DNA from: Hyphomicrobiales bacterium
GTDB lineage: Bacteria; Pseudomonadota; Alphaproteobacteria; Rhizobiales; Beijerinckiaceae
Reading direction: 5' to 3'
DNA length: 64,000 nucleotides
Assembly (NCBI GenBank): GCA_027484655.1
Contig: JAIXSM010000034.1
Span: forward strand, 1-64,000
Part shown: positions 1 through 8,839 of the stretch, piece after piece
Layout: each line of letters starts with the position of its first letter
Numbering within the stretch: position 1 is the stretch's first letter
Program-made: the position numbers and the translations under genes
Notes under the pieces: generated by a model
What the model was told of the DNA's origin: nothing
The model's input: the letters and a program-made list of their open reading frames with translations, nothing else
The model's database searches: none

Positions 1-18
1 GCGCCCGCGCCGCAGGCG

Positions 19-54
19 CGTCATGCCGGCGACGGCCGGCATCCACGATAGGCA
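19..54. repeat. REP-like palindromic repeat, copy 1
   Basis: A short imperfect palindrome built on GCCGGC...GCCGGC, preceded by CGTCAT and followed by ATCCACG. Related copies lie at 23382-23417 and 37568-37603, all outside genes. This looks like a dispersed REP-type element. No transposase is nearby. Confidence 0.7.
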
Positions 55-76
55 AAGGGCCGTTCGCTGATGACCA

Positions 77-239
77 CCCCCTCCCGGGCGCCATCCGGCG
101 CCCACCCTCCCCCGCAAGCGGTGGAGGGGCGCCAACGTCGCTGCATTGCAGCTGTATAATTAGGCGCAAATTATTGTGCGCGTCTCCCTCTCCCGCTTCA
201 GTGGGAGAGGGTGGTTTGCGAAGCAAACCGGGTGGGGGC
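77..239 (+). repeat. Double-hairpin palindromic element, intergenic copy
   Basis: The left arm (77-113) is CCCCCTCCCGG followed by a GGCGCC-ATCC-GGCGCC hairpin and ACCCTCCCCC. The right arm (about 203-238) is roughly its inverted complement, with its own internal hairpin (GGTTTGC/GCAAACC). The centre is unrelated to the other copies. The same architecture occurs twice inside dnaE2 (44055-44233 and 46695-46873). The left arm here is nearly identical to those copies and the right arm is diverged. This copy contains stop codons and is not coding. Confidence 0.8.
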
Positions 240-272
240 TTTCCAGCAGCAATGTAAATAACCTGCGCGCGA

Positions 273-315
273 GGCCCCGGATCGCTCCGCGTCCGGGGAT
301 GTGGCGCGCGGTCCC
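273..315. repeat. Dispersed repeat containing GTCCGGGGATGTGGCGCG
   Basis: The motif GGCCCCGGATCG, then CGTCCGGGGATGTGGCGCG, then GGTCC recurs at 37735-37780, with a diverged form at 23471-23523. All copies sit next to the REP-like repeat, so these intergenic regions are mosaics of several repeat families. Confidence 0.65.
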
Positions 316-323
316 ATTCGCCC

Positions 324-1601
324 TCACATGCCTTCCGGGCGTCCCGCCACCGTCACCAGCAGCTGCTTGCCGTCAAACATGCGGCGCGCCACGCGGCGAA
401 CATCGTCCATGGTCACCGCGTCAATCATGCCATTGCGCTGGTCGAGGTATTCGACAGGCAGCCCGTCCGTCTGGAGGCCAAGCAGGTTGCCGGCGATCTT
501 GGTCGAGGTGTCGAAGCGCAGCACATACGAGCCGGTGAGGTACTTCTTGGCCTTCACCAGTTCATCCTCGTCCGGCCCGTCGGACACCAGCTTCGCGATC
601 TCTTCCTCGATCACCGCGAGGGACTCGGCGGCGCGCTCGTTCTTCGTCGAGGTGCCGCCTGCGAACATCGCTGCGTGATCCTGGTTCGACAACTGTGAGT
701 GAACGGAGTACGCGAGCCCGCGCTTCTCTCGCACCTCCTTGAACAGACGCGCCGAGAATGTGCCGCCGCCGAGAATGTGGTTCACCACGATGGCGATCAT
801 GAAATCCGGATCGTTGCGCGCAATCCCCGGCAGTCCGAAGCGGATGGTCGATTGCGGCACGTCCAGATCAATCACGCGCCTGGCGCCCGCGACCGGCGTT
901 GCGTCCGGCACGGGCGTCAGCGAGGCGGCCGTGGGGAGCGCGCCGAACGTCGCGTCCACGAGCGCCGCCAGACGCTCCGCGTCAATGGCGCCCACTGCGG
1001 CGATCTTGAGGTTGTCGCGGGCGAGCGCGTTGCGGTGCATGGCGGTGAGGTCGTCGCGGGTGATCCGCGGCACGCTCTCAAGATCCCCCTGCGTCGGGCG
1101 TCCGTACGGATGTCCGGGAAAAGCGTCGGCCCGGAACGCGCGGCCCGCCACCCGCCCGGGATCCTTCGCCTCGTGCTTCAGGCCCGCGATGATCTGGGAG
1201 CGCACGCGGTCAATCGCCTCGGCGTCGAGGCGCGGCTCGCACACGGCGACGCGCAGCAGGTCGAAGGCCTTGTCGATGTTGCGCGACAGGGTCTTCATCT
1301 GGCCGTGGACGTTGTCGTGATCCGCATGGAAGGAGATTTCCACGGCCAGGTCGTCCAGCGCGCGGTGGAAGGCTTCCGAGTCGTACGGACCGGCGCCTTC
1401 GTCCAGCAGGCCCGACAACATATTCGCCACGCCGGCCTTTCCGTCAGGATCCTGCGCCGCGCCCGCCTTGAAGGCGAACTGGAACGCCACGAGGGGCACG
1501 GCGTAGTCCTCCACCAGCCAGACCTCGTTGCCGCCTGGGGTTTTCACCTTCTGTACGGTGGCGGCGCGGGAGGGAGCGGGTGTCTGTGTCATCGCGTTCA
1601 T
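324..1601 (-). CDS. M16 family peptidase-like protein, non-catalytic partner
   Basis: A 425-residue protein of the insulinase/processing-peptidase (M16) fold. The zinc-binding HxxEH is absent: the equivalent position reads GVANMLSGLLDEG. The C-terminal half keeps the family signature GGGTFSARLFKEVREKRGLAY, whose Arg/Tyr contribute to substrate binding. It lies 75 bp downstream of an M16 gene that has an intact HFLEH, so the two probably form a heterodimer like mitochondrial MPP alpha/beta. No clear signal peptide is visible in the first 30 residues, so location is uncertain. A second ATG three codons in is an alternative start. Assignment to M16 is firm; the substrate is unknown. Confidence 0.9.
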   Translation of the reverse strand: MNAMTQTPAPSRAATVQKVKTPGGNEVWLVEDYAVPLVAFQFAFKAGAAQDPDGKAGVANMLSGLLDEGAGPYDSEAFHRALDDLAVEISFHADHDNVHGQMKTLSRNIDKAFDLLRVAVCEPRLDAEAIDRVRSQIIAGLKHEAKDPGRVAGRAFRADAFPGHPYGRPTQGDLESVPRITRDDLTAMHRNALARDNLKIAAVGAIDAERLAALVDATFGALPTAASLTPVPDATPVAGARRVIDLDVPQSTIRFGLPGIARNDPDFMIAIVVNHILGGGTFSARLFKEVREKRGLAYSVHSQLSNQDHAAMFAGGTSTKNERAAESLAVIEEEIAKLVSDGPDEDELVKAKKYLTGSYVLRFDTSTKIAGNLLGLQTDGLPVEYLDQRNGMIDAVTMDDVRRVARRMFDGKQLLVTVAGRPEGM

Positions 1602-1676
1602 GGAGTCATCCGGTCGGCCGCGCCCCTGCGGCGTGATTGGTGCGGCGGGACAGGGGCGGCGTCGCCCCCGCCGGTA

Positions 1677-3026
1677 TCAGGCGGCTTGCGCCGGCTCCTC
1701 GGGCAGCAGGAAGCCAGTCACGGCCCGGCGGCGATCAAGGCATTTGGCCACCACGTCGCGGACGGCCTCGGCGGTGACGGCGTCGATCCGCGCAGGCCAG
1801 CTCTGCACAGACGCCACGGACTCGCCGGTGGTGAGGGCGGCCCCGTACCAGCGCGCGAGCATGGACTGGCTGTCCTGCGCGTACACCGCGTCGGCGATCA
1901 GCCGCGTCTTGGCGCGGGCGAGATCCTCCTCGCTCACGGGGCTGGCGGCCATCTCGGACACCACGCGACCCACGGCCGCATCAAGCGCCTCGAGCGTCAC
2001 ATCCGGCGCGGGCACCGACCACACATAGAAGCGCGTCGCGTCCAGCGCCGTGCCCATGTAGTAAGCGCCGGTGGAGACCGCGATCTTCTCGTCCACAACG
2101 AGCTTGCGGTAAAGCAGGCTCGTGGGGCCGCCGCCGAGCAGATGCGCGGCGACTTCAAGAGCCTCCGCCTCGCCCGGTTCGGCGGACGTGTACGACGGCA
2201 CGAGATACAGGCTCTGCTGCGAGGGCTGCTGCACCTTTTCATCGGCCAGCGTCACGAGGCGATGGGCGCGGGGCTCGGGTTCGCGCGGACGCGAGCGCCT
2301 GGGCGCGTCGCCGCGGGCCGGAATGCGGCCATAGGTGTCATCGGCGAGGGAGCGCACATCATCGGCGGAGATGTCGCCGGCGACGATGAGGATTGCGTTC
2401 TCGGGCGTGTAGAAGCGCTGGTAATAGGCCAGCGCGTCCTCGCGGCCGAGGGACTCAATCTCATGCTGCCAGCCGATAATCGGCTTGCCGTAGGGGTGGT
2501 GGGTGTAGAGGGCCGCGTGAACCGCCTCGCTGAGTTGCGAGGCCGGGTCTGCATCCGTGCGCATGCGACGCTCTTCAAGCACCACGTCGCGCTCGGGCGC
2601 CACGATCTCGTCCGTCAGGACAAGGTTCGTCATGCGGTCGGCCTCGAACTCCATCATCACGCGCAGGTGCTCGCGCGGCACGCGCTGGAAGTAGGCCGTG
2701 TAATCGGTGGACGTGAACGCGTTCTCCTGGCCGCCGAGTTCGGCGACGACCTCCGAGAACTCGCCCAGCTTGTGGTTGCTGGTGCCCTTGAACATCAAGT
2801 GCTCAAGGAAGTGGGCGATGCCCGACTTGCCCGGCGGATCGTCAGCCGATCCGTTGCGATACCACACCATGTGCGTGACTACGGGCGCGCGGCGGTCGGG
2901 GATCACCACCACGTCCATCCCGTTGGCGAGGGTGAAGTTATTGACGGCGCCGCCCCCGATGGTCTCGCCTGCGGCCGATGGGGTCAGGCCCGGGGATGCG
3001 GCGGCGTTCGGCACGGATGGGTTCAT
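1677..3026 (-). CDS. M16 family zinc metallopeptidase, catalytic subunit
   Basis: A 449-residue M16 protease. The inverted zinc motif HFLEH lies at about residue 80 (SGIAHFLEHLMFKGT), and the distal glutamate ligand lies in the segment VVLEERRMR. This is therefore the catalytically competent member of the pair with the downstream non-catalytic protein. The ATG is preceded by GGAGG at a suitable distance. The N-terminal 25 residues are Ala/Pro/Gly-rich without an obvious hydrophobic signal. Tandem M16 genes of this kind are common in alphaproteobacteria, and proposed roles include peptide degradation. A hairpin terminator separates it from the upstream gene, so it has its own transcription start. 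Confidence 0.93.
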   Translation of the reverse strand: MNPSVPNAAASPGLTPSAAGETIGGGAVNNFTLANGMDVVVIPDRRAPVVTHMVWYRNGSADDPPGKSGIAHFLEHLMFKGTSNHKLGEFSEVVAELGGQENAFTSTDYTAYFQRVPREHLRVMMEFEADRMTNLVLTDEIVAPERDVVLEERRMRTDADPASQLSEAVHAALYTHHPYGKPIIGWQHEIESLGREDALAYYQRFYTPENAILIVAGDISADDVRSLADDTYGRIPARGDAPRRSRPREPEPRAHRLVTLADEKVQQPSQQSLYLVPSYTSAEPGEAEALEVAAHLLGGGPTSLLYRKLVVDEKIAVSTGAYYMGTALDATRFYVWSVPAPDVTLEALDAAVGRVVSEMAASPVSEEDLARAKTRLIADAVYAQDSQSMLARWYGAALTTGESVASVQSWPARIDAVTAEAVRDVVAKCLDRRRAVTGFLLPEEPAQAA

Positions 3027-3060
3027 CGGACTGCGTCCTCCGTAACTCGATGACGGATAT

Positions 3061-3084
3061 GAAAAGAGGGCGCGAGCGCCCTCT
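3061..3084 (-). terminator. Rho-independent terminator
   Basis: AGAGGGCGC and GCGCCCTCT form a perfect 9-bp stem around a 2-nt loop, followed on the minus strand by TTTTC. It ends the ileS-lspA-3132..3830 transcript ahead of the M16 pair. Confidence 0.75.
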
Positions 3085-3131
3085 CGTTCACCAGATATAA
3101 GGTCGGCGGCCGCGAACCGCCACGTCCGCCC

Positions 3132-3830
3132 TCACCGGTTCGGATCGAGGCCCTGCGAAATCGCGCGGGCGCGGCGCTGGTCTTCCAGCGCCTGGGCGCG
3201 GGCGTCGCCGAGGTCCACCTTGCGCTCGACTTCGAACGTGTACCTGACGTCCTGGCTCGCGCGGCGGAAGCCAGCCGGCGGATCGGTGAGCGCCCGGCGC
3301 GGCGGCTCCTGTCCGGCCGCGACCCTATCGGGCGCGGGCGTCGAGCGGCCGGCGCGCATCGTCGACCAGAACTCCTCCGGGTTGCAGATGCGCTCCAGCA
3401 CGTCCTGACGGCACTCCTGGGCGCGCGGCGCTTCGCCGGCGCCCCGCTGGGCGCGCAGCTGCGCGTGGGTGGGCTCCTCGTCACGCGGGCGGCGGGCGCG
3501 CTCCTGCTCGCGACGGGCTCGCGCCAGGTCGTGATCCTGCGGCCACGCCGCATTGCGGGCGGACCCGGCAGGCGCGGGCTCAGGCAGGCGGGAAAGGTCC
3601 GGCGGCAACACGAGCGGCGCGCGCTCGCGGTAGTCGATCCGCGGCTTCGCTTCCTGACCGCCGACGCCGATGCCGAGCGTCAAAAGGCTCGTGATCGAAT
3701 TGAAGATGTTGTCCGCCCCGTCGTCCAGGGCGCGGGCCGGCGTCGCCCCGGAAAGGGCCGCAAGCAGGACGGCGCCGCTCAAGATGCTGAACGGACGGGC
3801 GAAACCTTGTCTTGACGAACGAAAGACCAT
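3132..3830 (-). CDS. Exported protein of unknown function downstream of lspA
   Basis: The residues after the chosen ATG include a hydrophobic signal-like stretch (SILSGAVLLAALSGA) ending near ATPARA, so the protein is probably periplasmic. The rest is charged and rich in Arg, Glu and Pro, with a Cys pair around residues 145-155 and no recognised domain. The ATG at 3830 is preferred because AGGGGATG precedes it; an upstream ATG at 3860 would overlap lspA. It lies 26 bp after lspA and is probably cotranscribed with lspA and ileS. Similar genes occur beside lspA in Hyphomicrobiales, as far as I recall, but I cannot name a function. Confidence 0.7.
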   Translation of the reverse strand: MVFRSSRQGFARPFSILSGAVLLAALSGATPARALDDGADNIFNSITSLLTLGIGVGGQEAKPRIDYRERAPLVLPPDLSRLPEPAPAGSARNAAWPQDHDLARARREQERARRPRDEEPTHAQLRAQRGAGEAPRAQECRQDVLERICNPEEFWSTMRAGRSTPAPDRVAAGQEPPRRALTDPPAGFRRASQDVRYTFEVERKVDLGDARAQALEDQRRARAISQGLDPNR

Positions 3831-3856
3831 GCGCTCATCCCCTGAAAGCTGAAGCC

Positions 3857-4426
3857 TCAACGTGCCGCCGCATCGCGGCTATTCGGTGACGGAGCGCCCG
3901 TTTCGTCCTTTGGGCCATCCGGACCGGAGCCCGCCGGGCTCTCGAAGAAGCTTTGATACAGGAGAAGCGCCACGCCGGCAACGATGGCGACGTCGGCCAG
4001 GTTGAACACATACCAGGAAACGCGTCCCCAACGCTCTGTTTCCACAAAGAAATGGAAGAAGTCGGCAACGGCGCCATAAGCGTAACGGTCCCAGGCGTTC
4101 CCCAGGGCGCCGCCGACCACCAGCCCAAGCGCCAGCGCCGTAAGCCGGTCGCCGCAGCGCCACATCCACACCGCCAGCGCCGCCGTGATGGCCAGCGTGA
4201 CGCCCAGAAGCGTCAGTCGCCCGCCGTCTGTCTGCGCTGCGAACAGCGAGTAGGACACCCCCGGGTTCCACGCCATCACCAGATCGAAGAACGGCGTGAT
4301 CCGAACCGGCTGGCGCGCATGGATGTCGTAGACGAACAGCATCCAGTGCTTGTGCGCCTGATCGATCACGAGCGCAGCCGCGGCTGCGACGAGGCCGAGC
4401 GCGCGTGGGTTGCTCAGGGCGCCCAT
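3857..4426 (-). CDS. lspA: Lipoprotein signal peptidase (signal peptidase II)
   Basis: A 189-residue inner-membrane aspartic protease that removes the signal peptide from diacylglyceryl prolipoproteins. Four hydrophobic segments are visible. The conserved blocks are present: GNAWDR (residues 110-115), VADFFHF with Asp122, and FNLADVAI with Asp145. The last two aspartates match the catalytic dyad of the family. The C-terminal 25 residues are polar and poorly conserved. It starts 7 bp after ileS, a common alphaproteobacterial arrangement. Several likely substrates with lipoboxes are encoded in this window (18106-19089, 35411-36409, 37820-38566, 39811-40416). Confidence 0.95.
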   Translation of the reverse strand: MGALSNPRALGLVAAAAALVIDQAHKHWMLFVYDIHARQPVRITPFFDLVMAWNPGVSYSLFAAQTDGGRLTLLGVTLAITAALAVWMWRCGDRLTALALGLVVGGALGNAWDRYAYGAVADFFHFFVETERWGRVSWYVFNLADVAIVAGVALLLYQSFFESPAGSGPDGPKDETGAPSPNSRDAAAR

Positions 4427-4433
4427 GGCCGCC

Positions 4434-7406
4434 TCAGCCCAGCCGGCCGAGAGCCGCCAGCTCGCGCAGAGCCCTGGCGTCGCGCGGCGTCACGTCGGGA
4501 TGCTCCGGGTCTGCTGTCGCAGGATCGAAGTAGCGCCACGAGCGGGCGCACTTCACGCCCGGCGCCCGCTGGCTCACCACAGCGATCCCCGGCGCGTCGT
4601 CGAGGCGGAACGCCTCCGCCGGGCCCGCGCCCTCCGCGAGGGTGAGCCCCGAGGTGATGCAGATGTCCGCGAAGTCGACGCTGGCGAGAAGCGCGCGGGT
4701 CGTCTCGTCATCAACGTAGACAACCGGCGCCGCCTCGAGCGAGGAGCCGATGGTCTTCTTCGCCCGCTCGATCTCCAGCGCGCCGGTGACGACGCGACGC
4801 ACGTTGCGGATGATGCGCCAGCGCGCGGCGAGTTCGTCGTCGCGCCAGCTTTCGGGCGTTTCGGGGAACGTTTCCAGATGCACCGAGCCGTTCTCGCTGA
4901 CGCCACGGGCCAGCCACGCCTCATCGCTCGTGAACGGCAGGATTGGCGCGAGCCACATGACCACGCGGGTGAAGATATGCTCGATGGCCGTGAGGCTGGA
5001 GATGCGCGACATGCTGGACGGCGCGTCGCAGTATAGCGTGTCCTTGCGAATGTCGAAGTAGAACGCCGACAAATCGCTCGTCATGAACGCCGACATCAGC
5101 GCGATCACGCGCTTGTAGTCGAACGCGCGGTAGGCGTCGCGGATCTGGCCATCAAGCTCATGCAGGCGATGCAGCATGAGCCGGTCGATCTCATCCATCT
5201 GCGACAGCGCCGCGGTGCGCTTGCGGTCGTAGTGCGCCAGCGAGCCCAGCATCCAGCGCACGGTGTTGCGCAGCTTGCGGTAGGTTTCGACGAAGGTCTT
5301 CAGGATTTCGGGGCCGATGCGCAGATCATCCGAATAGTCGGACGCCGCGACCCACAGGCGCAGGATGTCGGCGCCAGAATCCTTGATGACGGTTTGCGGC
5401 GCCACCACGTTGCCCAGCGACTTCGACATCTTCTGGCCCTTCTCGTCCAGAACGAAGCCGTGGGTCAGCACCACGTCGTAGGGCGCGCGCCCGCGCGTGC
5501 CGCAGCTTTCCAGCAGCGAGGAATGGAACCAGCCGCGATGCTGGTCCGAGCCTTCCAGATACATCACCTCGTCGGCGCCGCCGTCGCGTATGCGATGGAT
5601 GCCCGCAAGGCCGGGGAAGTTTTGCACGTCCTCCAGCGTGAACGCATGGGTGCAGCCGGAGTCGAACCACACGTCGAGCACGTCGTCGATCTTCTCGTAG
5701 TCGGCGGGATCGTGCTCGGGCGCAAGGAAGCGCGCGGCGGCGCCTTGCGCAAACCACGCGTCGGCGCCGTCCTGCTCGAAAGCGGCTGCAATACGGGCAT
5801 TCACGCGCTCATCCACGAGAATGTCATGCGTGCCCTTCTTCACGAACACGGCGATGGGCACGCCCCACGCGCGCTGGCGCGACACCACCCAGTCCGGCCG
5901 GTTGGCGATCATGCCGGTGATGCGGTTTTCGCCGAACGCCGGCGCCCAGCGGGTTTCCTTGATGGCCTTTAGCGCGAGATCGCGCAGCGTTGTGTCGGCG
6001 CTCTCCGGGAGCGGCTTGTCCATCGCAATGAACCACTGCGGCGTATTGCGGAATATCACCGGCTTCTTCGAGCGCCACGAGTGCGGGTACTGGTGCTTGA
6101 GGCGTCCGCGCGCGACAAGATTGCCGGCCGCCAGCAGCTCCGCCATCACGGCCTCGTTGGCGTCGCCCTTCTTGCCCTTGTCGTCGATGACGCGCTTGCC
6201 CTCAAAGCCCGGCGCGTCCTTGGTGTAAAATCCATCGGCGTCCACGGTGTAGGGAATGCGCGTTTCAATGCTGCGTGCGATCAACTCGCGCTGGTTGCTC
6301 ATCCACACATCAAAGTCTTCACGGCCGTGGCTTGGCGCGGTGTGCACGAAGCCGGTGCCTGTGTCATCGGTGACATGATCGCCAGCGAGCAGCGGCACGT
6401 CGAAGCCGTAGCCCTCGACGCGGTGCGCGAGTGGGTGCGAGCAGGCGCGGATATGTTGGGGATCGATGGCGCGCACGCGCTCGAAGTTTTCGACGCGCGC
6501 GGCCTTGAACACATCCGCCGCAAGCCGATCCGCGAGGATGTAAAGCGCGCCGGTCTTCGCCCAGTTGTCAGCGGCGGCCTCGGTGACGCGATAAAGCCCG
6601 TACTCGATTTTCGGCGAGTAGGAGATCGCGCGGTTTGCCGGCAGCGTCCACGGGGTCGTCGTCCAGATCACGACGGAGGCGGCCGCGAGGTCGCCTGCCG
6701 CCGGCGCCAGCGCCTTCACCGGAAACGCCACCCACACCGTGTCGCTCTGGTAGTCCTCGTATTCGACTTCCGCCTCCGCGAGAGCGGTTTTCTCGACCAC
6801 GCTCCACATCACAGGCTTGGAGCCGCGATAGAGCAGGCCGTTGGCGGCGAATTTCATCAGCTCGCGGGCGATCTGCGCTTCCGCCGCATACGCCATGGTG
6901 GAGTAAGGGTTCGCCCAGTCGCCCGTGACGCCAAGCCGCACGAACTCCTCGCGCTGCACGTTGAGCCAGTGCTCCGCGTAAGCCCGGCACTCGCGGCGGA
7001 ACGCGATCATCGCCGCAGGGTCGGAGAGATCCGGCTTTTGCTTACCCTTGGAGCGGTAGTTGTCTTCCTCGATCTTCCATTCGATGGGCAGGCCGTGGCA
7101 GTCCCAGCCCGGCACATAGTTGGAATCCTTGCCCAGCATTTGCTGGCTGCGCGTCACGATGTCCTTGAGGATCTTGTTGAGCGCATGGCCGATGTGGATG
7201 TTGCCGTTGGCGTAGGGCGGGCCGTCATGCAGGACGAACTTCGGCCGGCCCGCGCTCTGCTCGCGCAACTTCCCGTAGAGGTCGATCTGCTTCCACCGGG
7301 CGAGGAGTTCCGGCTCCTTCTGGGGCAGGCCGGCGCGCATGGGAAACTCGGTCTGCGGCAGGTAGAGCGTCTTCGAGTAGTCGATGCCTTTGGGCGTGTC
7401 GTTCAT
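4434..7406 (-). CDS. ileS: Isoleucyl-tRNA synthetase
   Basis: A class I aminoacyl-tRNA synthetase of 990 residues that charges tRNA-Ile in the cytoplasm. The HIGH motif is at residues 71-74 ([10 protein letters not shown]), and KMSKS is at about 659-663. The CP1 editing domain contains a threonine-rich WTTTPWTLP segment. The ATG at 7406 (MNDTPKG) is preferred over an upstream TTG. The C-terminus retains only KCARSWRY where many bacterial enzymes carry a four-cysteine zinc site. The loss of the other cysteines seems to be the form found in this lineage rather than damage. It is first in a probable ileS-lspA-unknown operon. Confidence 0.97.
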   Translation of the reverse strand: MNDTPKGIDYSKTLYLPQTEFPMRAGLPQKEPELLARWKQIDLYGKLREQSAGRPKFVLHDGPPYANGNIHIGHALNKILKDIVTRSQQMLGKDSNYVPGWDCHGLPIEWKIEEDNYRSKGKQKPDLSDPAAMIAFRRECRAYAEHWLNVQREEFVRLGVTGDWANPYSTMAYAAEAQIARELMKFAANGLLYRGSKPVMWSVVEKTALAEAEVEYEDYQSDTVWVAFPVKALAPAAGDLAAASVVIWTTTPWTLPANRAISYSPKIEYGLYRVTEAAADNWAKTGALYILADRLAADVFKAARVENFERVRAIDPQHIRACSHPLAHRVEGYGFDVPLLAGDHVTDDTGTGFVHTAPSHGREDFDVWMSNQRELIARSIETRIPYTVDADGFYTKDAPGFEGKRVIDDKGKKGDANEAVMAELLAAGNLVARGRLKHQYPHSWRSKKPVIFRNTPQWFIAMDKPLPESADTTLRDLALKAIKETRWAPAFGENRITGMIANRPDWVVSRQRAWGVPIAVFVKKGTHDILVDERVNARIAAAFEQDGADAWFAQGAAARFLAPEHDPADYEKIDDVLDVWFDSGCTHAFTLEDVQNFPGLAGIHRIRDGGADEVMYLEGSDQHRGWFHSSLLESCGTRGRAPYDVVLTHGFVLDEKGQKMSKSLGNVVAPQTVIKDSGADILRLWVAASDYSDDLRIGPEILKTFVETYRKLRNTVRWMLGSLAHYDRKRTAALSQMDEIDRLMLHRLHELDGQIRDAYRAFDYKRVIALMSAFMTSDLSAFYFDIRKDTLYCDAPSSMSRISSLTAIEHIFTRVVMWLAPILPFTSDEAWLARGVSENGSVHLETFPETPESWRDDELAARWRIIRNVRRVVTGALEIERAKKTIGSSLEAAPVVYVDDETTRALLASVDFADICITSGLTLAEGAGPAEAFRLDDAPGIAVVSQRAPGVKCARSWRYFDPATADPEHPDVTPRDARALRELAALGRLG

Positions 7407-7691
7407 CGGACTGGCCAATCGTTGCGGTCGCCGGCGTCGGCGCGGCGGGGTCGAACAGGGTGTTACGGTTTTGCAGGCGGTGCGCCAAGAGGCGAGGAGC
7501 CTGGGGCGGAGGGTCTAGGGCGAAGAGTCTGGGGCGGGGAGCCCAGCCCAAATATCCCGGCGCGCTCAGGGGCGGGCCGGGCCGGTAATTCGAAACGTCG
7601 CAGTCGCATTGCGAACCATGCCCGTCTCTAGCAGGAACATGGCGAAAACGACAGAGGGGCGCGGCGCCCGCCCGCCCGGTCTCGCTGGAGC
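7407..7691. other. Intergenic region between ileS and a toxin-antitoxin locus
   Basis: This stretch holds the divergent 5' regions of ileS and the toxin locus. I see no RNA gene, repeat or convincing coding sequence. The part nearest ileS contains purine-rich GGCGGAG/GGGGCGG runs. A promoter for the plus-strand locus follows directly at 7692. Confidence 0.4.
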
Positions 7692-7721
7692 TTGACAGAA
7701 ACTGCGGGATGCCCGTAGTCT
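7692..7721 (+). promoter_or_regulatory. Possible sigma-70 promoter for the BrnT locus
   Basis: TTGACA (7692-7697) is followed after 18 bases by TAGTCT (7716-7721). If it is used, transcription starts near 7728, downstream of the ATG at 7709. This favours the GTG at 7763 as the toxin start. Confidence 0.4.
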
Positions 7722-7762
7722 TTCCGCGTTGTCTTTCAGTTTTTAACCGACACTTTTTCCCG

Positions 7763-8065
7763 GTGACTCGATTGCGCGATGAACTCGATTTCGAATGGGA
7801 CGAGGCGAAGGCGGCCGCGAACGTGGCCAAGCATGGGATCGGGTTTTCGACCGCGGAACTGGTTTTTCGTGCGCGATCTTTCGTTGAGTTTGATGTGACT
7901 CGGGCAGGCGAGGGAGAGGCCCGCTTCAAGCGGGTTGGACTGGTCGGAACGCGTCTTCTCACGGTGGTTTTCACGCTGCGAGGCGGCAGAATCAGGCTGA
8001 TTTCATTACGTGCTGCGAACGCAGGCGAGAAGGTGAAGTATGGGAACCGTTCGATACACACTTGA
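7763..8065 (+). CDS. brnT: BrnT-type ribonuclease toxin
   Basis: The protein matches the BrnT pattern: FEWDEAKAAANVAKHGIGF near the N-terminus, then the beta-strand segments TRLLTVVFTLRGGRIRLISLR. Known BrnT toxins are small RelE-fold ribonucleases that inhibit translation and are neutralised by an antitoxin encoded directly downstream. The next gene overlaps it by 26 bp, as expected for such a pair. The start is uncertain: I chose the GTG at 7763 because BrnT proteins usually begin just before the FEWD motif and the likely promoter overlaps the ATG at 7709. No strong ribosome binding site is seen for either start. Confidence 0.75.
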   Translation: MTRLRDELDFEWDEAKAAANVAKHGIGFSTAELVFRARSFVEFDVTRAGEGEARFKRVGLVGTRLLTVVFTLRGGRIRLISLRAANAGEKVKYGNRSIHT

Positions 8066-8429
8066 TCTTGCCAATCCGTCTCCCTTGACCGAGGAGCAGA
8101 AGGCGGACCTCGCCCGCCTCGACACCATGACGCCCGAGGAGATCGAGCGCAACGCGCTGGAGGATCCGGACAATCCGCCCTTCACCGAAGAGGAGCTGGA
8201 GCGCCTGTCCATTGCTGCGCCGATCCAGCTGACGCGGCGCGGGCTCGGTCTCACGCAGGAGGAGTTCGCTGCGCGCTTCCACATCGGTCTCGCGCGCCTG
8301 CGCGATTGGGAGCAGGGCCGTTACAAGCCGGATTCCGCCGCGCTCGCCTATCTGAAGGTGATCGCCAGGGAGACGGACGCTGTGCTCCGCGCGTTGGGCG
8401 AGGAGGAGAAGATCGAGGCGGCGGAGTAG
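8040..8429 (+). CDS. Antitoxin with XRE-type helix-turn-helix, partner of BrnT
   Basis: A 129-residue protein in two parts. Residues 1-60 are acidic, with LTEEQKADLARLDTMTPEEI and DPDNPPFTEEELER resembling the toxin-binding region of BrnA-like antitoxins. Residues 65-115 form an XRE-like helix-turn-helix (LTRRGLGLTQEEFAARFHI ... LRDWEQGRYKPD). Classical BrnA carries a ribbon-helix-helix instead, so this is the HTH variant. It overlaps the toxin by 26 bp, implying translational coupling. It probably binds its own promoter around 7692-7721 and represses the operon. Identification as an antitoxin rests on the neighbour and the domain order. Confidence 0.75.
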   Translation: MGTVRYTLDLANPSPLTEEQKADLARLDTMTPEEIERNALEDPDNPPFTEEELERLSIAAPIQLTRRGLGLTQEEFAARFHIGLARLRDWEQGRYKPDSAALAYLKVIARETDAVLRALGEEEKIEAAE

Positions 8430-8488
8430 GGGGGCGCCCTTGCGCCGTATCGGATCAGGGAATTAGATTGAAAATATCGGAGGTCTCT

Positions 8489-8809
8489 ATGAGCGGACCA
8501 TCTCTAACCTACCTTGTGCAGAGCGCTGTCGGAGTGTCGCGTGAGCCTGAACGGGCACTCCGCGCGGGCAAAGAGTCGCCCGAGCGTGTTGCGGTTAGCG
8601 GCGATAACTCTAAAACGCATGGCGTGTCGCCGGAGCTTTTCCACGAGACCGTTCGTGTGTTTGGGGCGCCGGAAAGAGCGCGCATGTGGCTCATGCAGAG
8701 CTTGCCTTCGCTGGACGGCTTCAGTCCTGCTGAAACTGCAGCACGCCCGGGCGGCGAAGAACAGGTGCGCGACCTTCTCCTGCGTATCGAACATGGGATT
8801 TTTTCCTGA
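8489..8809 (+). CDS. ParS/MbcA-like antitoxin of a RES toxin pair
   Basis: A 106-residue protein. The C-terminal half matches the DUF2384 toxin-binding domain of MbcA/ParS/Xre antitoxins: VFGAPERARMWLMQSLPSLD, then GGEEQVRDLLLRIEHGI. The usual N-terminal Xre DNA-binding domain is not evident; the first 45 residues are short and polar. GGAGG at 8480-8484 sets the ATG at 8489 as the start. A RES-domain gene follows after 30 bp. Without a clear DNA-binding domain, autoregulation may be weak or may rely on another factor. Confidence 0.75.
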   Translation: MSGPSLTYLVQSAVGVSREPERALRAGKESPERVAVSGDNSKTHGVSPELFHETVRVFGAPERARMWLMQSLPSLDGFSPAETAARPGGEEQVRDLLLRIEHGIFS

Positions 8810-8839
8810 GTCCTTTCGTTTTCAAATTTGCTCGAACTT

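Noticed and set aside
699-3053. 784-residue open frame on the plus strand opposite the M16 peptidase pair
   Set aside because: It is antisense to two genes with clear motifs; long antisense frames are expected in GC-rich DNA with codon-position bias, and its translation is His/Arg/Gly-rich without domains.
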